From: Pseudomonadota bacterium
Lineage (GTDB): Bacteria > Pseudomonadota > Alphaproteobacteria > Sphingomonadales > Sphingomonadaceae
Direction of reading: 5' to 3'
DNA length: 37,316 nucleotides
Assembly: GCA_963205265.1 (NCBI GenBank)
Contig: CAUJJI010000125.1
Location: 1-37,316 of the forward strand
A model generated the notes under the pieces. That model was not told the origin of the DNA. It worked only from the letters and a program-made list of their open reading frames with translations, and did no database searches. Shown here one piece after another: positions 33,847-37,316 of the stretch (position 1 is its first letter; each line of letters begins with the position of its first letter). A program made the translations under genes and the position numbers.

Positions 33847-35268
33847 TCAGCTTGCGCGCTTGACCTTGCCGCGAAAGGCGCCGGGGCCGCCGGCACGCCG
33901 CTTGAAGCGGCGCTGCTGGGGCTGGCCTTCGCCTTCGACGCGCGGCGTGCGCTGCTTGCCGTCCTGCCTTGCGGGATGGCGCTCGCCTTCGGGACGGGCC
34001 GGCCGGCGCTCGCCTTCGGGCCTGGGTCCGCGCCGCTCGCCGCCGCGGCGGTTGTCGCGGCGATCGTGCGCCTCGTCGCCTCCGGGCTTGCGCGTAGGTG
34101 CGGGCAGGCGGGCGGCCTCCTGGAGGAAGCCGTCGGGCAGCGGCAGGCAAGCGAGCTTGACTTGCGTCAGCCGCTCGATGTCGCGCAGATAGGGCTTCTC
34201 GTCGGGCGCCACGAAGCTGATCGAGACGCCGGTCGCCCCGGCGCGCGCCGTCCGGCCGATGCGGTGGACATATTGCTCGGGCACGTTGGGCATTTCGAAG
34301 TTGAACACGTGGCTGACGCCGGAGACGTCGATGCCGCGCGCGGCGATGTCGGTCGCGACAAGCACCGGGCAGTCGCCCTTGCGGAACGCGCCCAGGGCCG
34401 CCGTGCGCTGCGACTGGCTCTTGTTGCCGTGGATGGCGGCGGCCGTGACGCCGGCGGCGGCGAGATGGCGCACCACCCGGTCGGCACCGTGCTTGGTCCG
34501 CGTGAAGACCAGCGCGCGCTCGATCTCGCCCGACTGCAGGCCCTTGCGCAGCGACAGCGTCAGCAGCGCCTGCTTTTCGGCCTGGTTGAGATGGACCGCG
34601 AACTGCTCGACCCGCTCGGCGGTCGTCGCCTGCGGCGTCACTTCGACGCGCACCGGGTTGTGGATGAACTGCTTGCCCAGTTCGGCGATCGCCTTGGGCA
34701 TGGTGGCCGAGAAGAACAGGCTCTGCCGTTCCTTGGGCAGGAGGTTGGCGACCCGCTTGAGCGGGACGATGAAGCCGAGGTCCATCATCTGGTCGGCCTC
34801 GTCGAGCACGAAGATCTCGACGTGGCGCAGAGTCAGCGCGCGCTGCTCGATCAGGTCGAGCAGGCGGCCCGGCGTCGCCACCAGGACGTCGCAGCCGGGC
34901 ACCAGCGCACGCGCCTGCTTGCCCACCGGCACGCCGCCGAAGATGCACTGCACCGAGAGGTTCAGGTACTTGGCGTAGCCGCGCATGTTCTCGGCGATCT
35001 GGGCAGCGAGCTCGCGCGTCGGCGAGAGCACCAGCATGCGGCAGGAAGCACCCTTGCGCGGCTGCGGATCGGCAGCGAGCCGGTGCAGCGAGGGCAGCGC
35101 GAAGGCTGCGGTCTTGCCGGTGCCGGTCTGCGCGATGCCGAGGAGGTCGCGCCCTTCGAGCAGCGCCGGGATGGCCTGGCGCTGGATCGGGGTGGGATCG
35201 GAATAACCTTTGGCGCCGAGCGCGCGGAGAATGGGCTCGGCGAGGCCAAGGTCCGAAAAATAGGACAT
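33847..35268 (-). CDS. DEAD-box RNA helicase (RhlE-like)
   Basis: A 473-residue ATP-dependent RNA helicase that remodels RNA during ribosome assembly or decay. Motifs in order: Q motif (DPTPIQRQAIPALL) near 24-37, AQTGTGKT near 46-53, PTRELAAQ near 90-97, VLDEAD near 160, SAT near 190, and in the second RecA domain VFTRTKHGADR, ATDIAARGIDV and HRIGRTARAG. The last 100 residues are a basic low-complexity tail with RPEGERRPARPEGERHP repeats, as in RhlE-type RNA chaperone helicases. The open frame runs back to 35607, but ATG 35268 (MSYFSDLGL) is the family start. An AT-rich leader of up to 200 bases precedes it. Confidence 0.92.
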   Translation of the reverse strand: MSYFSDLGLAEPILRALGAKGYSDPTPIQRQAIPALLEGRDLLGIAQTGTGKTAAFALPSLHRLAADPQPRKGASCRMLVLSPTRELAAQIAENMRGYAKYLNLSVQCIFGGVPVGKQARALVPGCDVLVATPGRLLDLIEQRALTLRHVEIFVLDEADQMMDLGFIVPLKRVANLLPKERQSLFFSATMPKAIAELGKQFIHNPVRVEVTPQATTAERVEQFAVHLNQAEKQALLTLSLRKGLQSGEIERALVFTRTKHGADRVVRHLAAAGVTAAAIHGNKSQSQRTAALGAFRKGDCPVLVATDIAARGIDVSGVSHVFNFEMPNVPEQYVHRIGRTARAGATGVSISFVAPDEKPYLRDIERLTQVKLACLPLPDGFLQEAARLPAPTRKPGGDEAHDRRDNRRGGERRGPRPEGERRPARPEGERHPARQDGKQRTPRVEGEGQPQQRRFKRRAGGPGAFRGKVKRAS

Positions 35269-35471
35269 GGTAAGTCTTTCAAAATATATGCAGCGCGCGC
35301 GGCACCGGGCCGCTGCGCGAGGCAGGGGTTCGAATTGGGCGACCCTGCGTGAAGAAGGAAGCTTGGCATATGCAGCGATCGAATGTCCGGGCAGGTCTGG
35401 CGTGGAAACGCCGACCTCACGCTGCGCCGGACCGCGGCGGGACAAGGCCCGCGCGCCGATTGCTGGCGGCC

Positions 35472-35500
35472 CCTCTACTGTGCATTGCAGCAAATAGCAA
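35472..35500 (-). promoter_or_regulatory. Possible promoter of the helicase gene
   Basis: On the minus strand TTGCTA (35500-35495) is followed after 17 bases by TAGAGG (35477-35472). This would give a 5' leader of about 200 bases before the helicase ATG at 35268. An AT-rich TATATT near 35284-35289, close to the ATG, is an alternative -10. The rest of the 35269-35524 spacer shows no gene. Confidence 0.35.
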
Positions 35501-35524
35501 CAAAATTGCGCAGGGCCTCCTGCC

Positions 35525-35710
35525 GTGAGGCGAGAGCCGCCCTCGCCCTGCATCGGTCTGTGCCGGATCGAGCCGGCGAACGGCCGGTGCAGCGGCTGCC
35601 TGCGCACGCTGGGCGAGATCGCCGACTGGCCGATGCTCGATCCCGGCGAGAAGCGCGAACTTCTGGCCCGGCTCGCAGCGCGAGCGGCGGGCCAGGGCGC
35701 GCCTCAGTAG
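35525..35710 (+). CDS. DUF1289 family small cysteine-rich protein
   Basis: A 61-residue protein with the DUF1289 cysteine pattern SPCIGLCRI and GRCSGCLRTLGEIADW, which looks able to bind a metal or Fe-S cluster. Such proteins are widespread in proteobacteria and have no settled role. The GTG start at 35525 is the only good start before the motif. Its stop lies inside the 3' end of the convergent flavoprotein gene (7-base overlap at 35704-35710). Confidence 0.87.
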   Translation: MRREPPSPCIGLCRIEPANGRCSGCLRTLGEIADWPMLDPGEKRELLARLAARAAGQGAPQ

Positions 35711-36174
35711 TATCCCGCCAGCTTCGCATGGTCCCAGCTGACCGTGCGGAAGGGGGTGAAGCGCAGGATCACCCGCTTGGCGAGCGAGGCCCTGACCTGC
35801 TCGCCCATGCTTTCGCCGATGCTGCCCGCCAGTTGCTGTGCGGCCTGGACCAGCGACATTCCGGCGGCCACCGCCTCGGGCTCGGTGAGGATTTCGGCCT
35901 GGCAATAGGCGATCACCGATCGCAGTTCGGCATAGGTCTCGCCGCTTTCGACCAGCAGCGTCGCACGCGGATCCCTTTCCAGGTTCCTGACCTTCTGGCT
36001 CTTGCGGAAGGAGGTGATGACGATCCGGCCTTCCGCGTCGAGCCCGTAGTTCATCGGCACTGGATGCGGCATGCCCCCCGGTCCCACCGTCACCAGGATG
36101 ATCCTGCGCTGGGTCTCGAGATAGCTGCGCTCCTCGTCGGGAGTCATGCGGATCAGTTCGCGGCGCGACGGCAT
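35704..36174 (-). CDS. PPOX-fold (pyridoxamine 5'-phosphate oxidase-like) flavoprotein
   Basis: A 156-residue split-barrel protein of the pyridoxamine-phosphate-oxidase-like superfamily. QRRIILVTVGPGGMPHPVPMNYGLDAEGRIVITSFRKSQKVRNLERDPRATLLVE is the diagnostic first half (about 22-76), where Arg/Lys and Ser contact the FMN or F420 phosphate. The second half is helix-rich and less conserved. This subgroup is usually annotated as an F420- or FMN-dependent oxidoreductase; substrate unknown. The ATG is 4 bases after the mmcB stop, so it is probably co-expressed with that gene and may be part of the SOS response. Confidence 0.8.
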   Translation of the reverse strand: MPSRRELIRMTPDEERSYLETQRRIILVTVGPGGMPHPVPMNYGLDAEGRIVITSFRKSQKVRNLERDPRATLLVESGETYAELRSVIAYCQAEILTEPEAVAAGMSLVQAAQQLAGSIGESMGEQVRASLAKRVILRFTPFRTVSWDHAKLAGYY

Positions 36175-36178
36175 CGGC

Positions 36179-36679
36179 TCAACCCCCTTCCAGTCCCCAT
36201 TGCCCGGCTTCGGGATCGCTGCCGGTCACCAGCCGGCGCAGCGAAGCGCGGGCCAGCCGCTCCACCTCCACCTTGCGGCGCGTTGCCGCCAGCGGCAGCG
36301 ACGCGGCCGGGCGAACGATCTCGGCATCGTAGCCGTCGGCCACGATCACCCCGCAGGTCTGCGGGAGAAAGGCCGCAGTATCGAGCGGCCCGCGATCGAG
36401 CTCGGGCGGCAGGCCCCAGTAGAAGCGGTCGCAATAGTCCAGATAGTCCGGCCACTTGCCGTCGCCCAGCAGGTCGGCACGGCTCACCTTGATCTCGACG
36501 ATGACGATCCGCCCCTTGGCGTCGATGCCCATGAGATCGGCCCGGCGCCCGCTGCGCAGCGGCATTTCGCCCAGGCACCAGATGTCGTTGCGCGCGAACA
36601 GCCGGCAGATGCCGCGCGCCACGGCAAGGGCGCGCCGCTCTGCAGCGGCGATCGAGATCGGAGAATCGGATTCGGCCAT
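36179..36679 (-). CDS. mmcB: MmcB-family DNA repair protein
   Basis: A 166-residue protein matching MmcB, first found in Caulobacter crescentus as an SOS-induced protein important for mitomycin C resistance. The core holds SGRRADLMGID, IVIVEIKVSRADLLGDGKWPDYLDYCDRFYWGLP and CGVIVADGYDAEIVRPA. The acidic D...EIK arrangement (about Asp48 and Glu62-Lys64) recalls the PD-(D/E)XK nuclease active site. A LexA box lies 13 bases before ATG 36679, which argues against the longer frame starting at 36712, as that would place the box in the coding region. It is followed by the PPOX flavoprotein gene after 4 bases. Confidence 0.9.
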   Translation of the reverse strand: MAESDSPISIAAAERRALAVARGICRLFARNDIWCLGEMPLRSGRRADLMGIDAKGRIVIVEIKVSRADLLGDGKWPDYLDYCDRFYWGLPPELDRGPLDTAAFLPQTCGVIVADGYDAEIVRPAASLPLAATRRKVEVERLARASLRRLVTGSDPEAGQWGLEGG

Positions 36680-36691
36680 GTCCCTTTTTAG

Positions 36692-36706
36692 GAACAGACC
36701 GGGAAC
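36692..36706 (-). promoter_or_regulatory. LexA box (SOS box) of mmcB
   Basis: On the minus strand the sequence is GTTC-CCGGTCT-GTTC, an exact GTTC-N7-GTTC, the consensus LexA site of alphaproteobacteria. It lies 13-27 bases before the mmcB start, where bound LexA would block transcription. MmcB is an SOS gene in Caulobacter, which supports the assignment. Confidence 0.8.
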
Positions 36707-36719
36707 TTGCAAGCGGCGA

Positions 36720-37118
36720 TCAATGCTCGGGCGGCACGAGCTTCAGCAGGGCGTCGCGCGCGGCGACGAATTCCCGCCACAGCGCCTGCGCCGGGACGAC
36801 GCAGCTGACGCCGCGCGAGCAGGCCGCCAGCAGGGCCGACAGGCCCGGCTCGAGCATCGCGGAGAGGTCCTCGATCCCCTGCCGCGCCATCTCGCAGCGC
36901 CAGCCGCCGGCTTCGCCGACCTCGCTGGGAAAGCGGGCGACCGCACCCCGCAGCGGCTCCGCGCGCAGGCCGGCAATGACGGCGACGGCAGCGGCCGCCT
37001 CGTGCAGAACCGACCACTTGCGGCACAGGGGCGCGAGCTCCGCAGCTTCGGCGCAGGAAGCAGCCCGCCCGCCACCGTCGGGAAGGTCACGGCCGGTCAT
37101 GGTCGGAGTCGCATCCAT
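36720..37118 (-). CDS. Hypothetical protein, 132 residues
   Basis: A soluble, mostly helical, alanine-rich protein with no family I recognise. There are six cysteines (around residues 22, 32, 75, 99 and 106) but in no clear metal-binding pattern. GGWRCEMARQGIEDLSAMLEPGLSALLAACSRG spans the middle. ATG 37118 is the first start; ATG 37100 (MTGRDL) is also possible. It is upstream of mmcB on the same strand, but the LexA box between them suggests that mmcB has its own promoter. Codon use looks like its neighbours, which supports a real gene. Confidence 0.6.
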   Translation of the reverse strand: MDATPTMTGRDLPDGGGRAASCAEAAELAPLCRKWSVLHEAAAAVAVIAGLRAEPLRGAVARFPSEVGEAGGWRCEMARQGIEDLSAMLEPGLSALLAACSRGVSCVVPAQALWREFVAARDALLKLVPPEH

Positions 37119-37203
37119 CGGCGATTCCTAGCGCAGCCGTGGTTGTCAAAACGCTAAAGCCCGCCGGGAGGTCACGCGGACGGGAGTGCACGGCCAAGAG
37201 ATT

Positions 37204-37316
37204 CTCCCCTGGAAGGGGAGGTGGCATTCGCGTAGCGAATGACGGAGGGGTGTCAGCGTTCGATCGGCGGGGGACACCCCTCCACCACCGGCTGCGCCGG
37301 CGGTCCCCCTCCCCCT
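37204..37316. repeat. Multi-hairpin palindromic repeat, cut by the window edge
   Basis: Four nested or adjacent inverted repeats: CTCCCCT 37204-37210 with AGGGGAG 37214-37220; CATTCGC 37225-37231 with GCGAATG 37235-37241; an 11-base perfect stem 37244-37254 with 37273-37283; and CCGGC 37288-37292 with GCCGG 37296-37300. Outer sequence 37214-37220 can also pair with 37309-37316. The whole could fold as a cloverleaf. The window ends inside or at the edge of the element. No gene is visible from 37119 onward. Confidence 0.75.

Noticed and set aside
35325..35350. GGTTCGAATT resembling a tRNA T-loop
   Set aside because: The flanking bases do not form a 5-pair T stem, and no acceptor stem, anticodon arm or D arm can be drawn around it.
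37201..37316. Possible CRISPR-like repeat array at the right edge
   Set aside because: Repeats are inverted, not direct, with no regular spacers.

Overview
The window is a GC-rich chromosomal segment of an alphaproteobacterium, most likely a sphingomonad (Sphingomonas, Novosphingobium or Erythrobacter type). This rests on a 180-kDa-class NAD-glutamate dehydrogenase, the purD/xseA/DUF2093 neighbourhood, an MmcB-type protein behind a GTTC-N7-GTTC LexA box, a LytS/LytTR pair, a PAS_5-like protein, and dispersed hyphenated palindromes of the kind I know from sphingomonad genomes. The assignment is an inference from gene content. I see no prophage, transposase, CRISPR array, rRNA or tRNA. Nearly every base is housekeeping or envelope coding sequence.

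Layout. At 131-805 is a two-domain PilZ protein, convergent with a minus-strand set: ABC-2 exporter ATPase and permease, then a Tat-lipoprotein MsrB (3657 down to 821). queG (3685-4818) diverges from the ABC genes and ends inside a 200-bp palindromic repeat. An FAD-dependent ferredoxin-reductase-like enzyme follows (minus, 6219-4996). A compact minus-strand block runs from 13742 to 6375: ABHD10-like hydrolase, TPR-like secreted protein, LLM-class flavin oxidoreductase and NAD-GDH, with overlapping or nearly abutting ORFs.

A GT39-like membrane glycosyltransferase (13859-15211) precedes thrS. Between them is a 24-codon ORF with a good Shine-Dalgarno sequence and six consecutive threonine codons, followed by mutually exclusive hairpins. 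I read it as a candidate threonine attenuator for thrS and regard it as the most interesting signal here. After thrS come two inverted-repeat elements, then purD (minus) and xseA (plus), whose start codons overlap on opposite strands, DUF2093, an M23 lipoprotein peptidase and a phytase-like esterase. Its 3' end carries the terminator of the convergent rpmB.

Next are tadA, a periplasmic RNase T2 coupled to nadC, a LytTR response regulator with its LytS-type kinase, a DsbA-type thiol oxidoreductase, an M48/TPR periplasmic protease and a PAS protein of unknown role. A minus-strand set then encodes a membrane fatty acid hydroxylase/sterol desaturase, a DUF2141 secreted protein and an MFS exporter. 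The right end holds a DEAD-box helicase with a possibly long 5' leader, DUF1289, a PPOX-fold flavoprotein, mmcB with its LexA box, a hypothetical protein and part of another palindromic repeat.

There is no clear large unknown system. The novelty lies in regulation (thrS leader, SOS box), overlapping gene architecture, and repeats that have become the 3' ends of coding genes.
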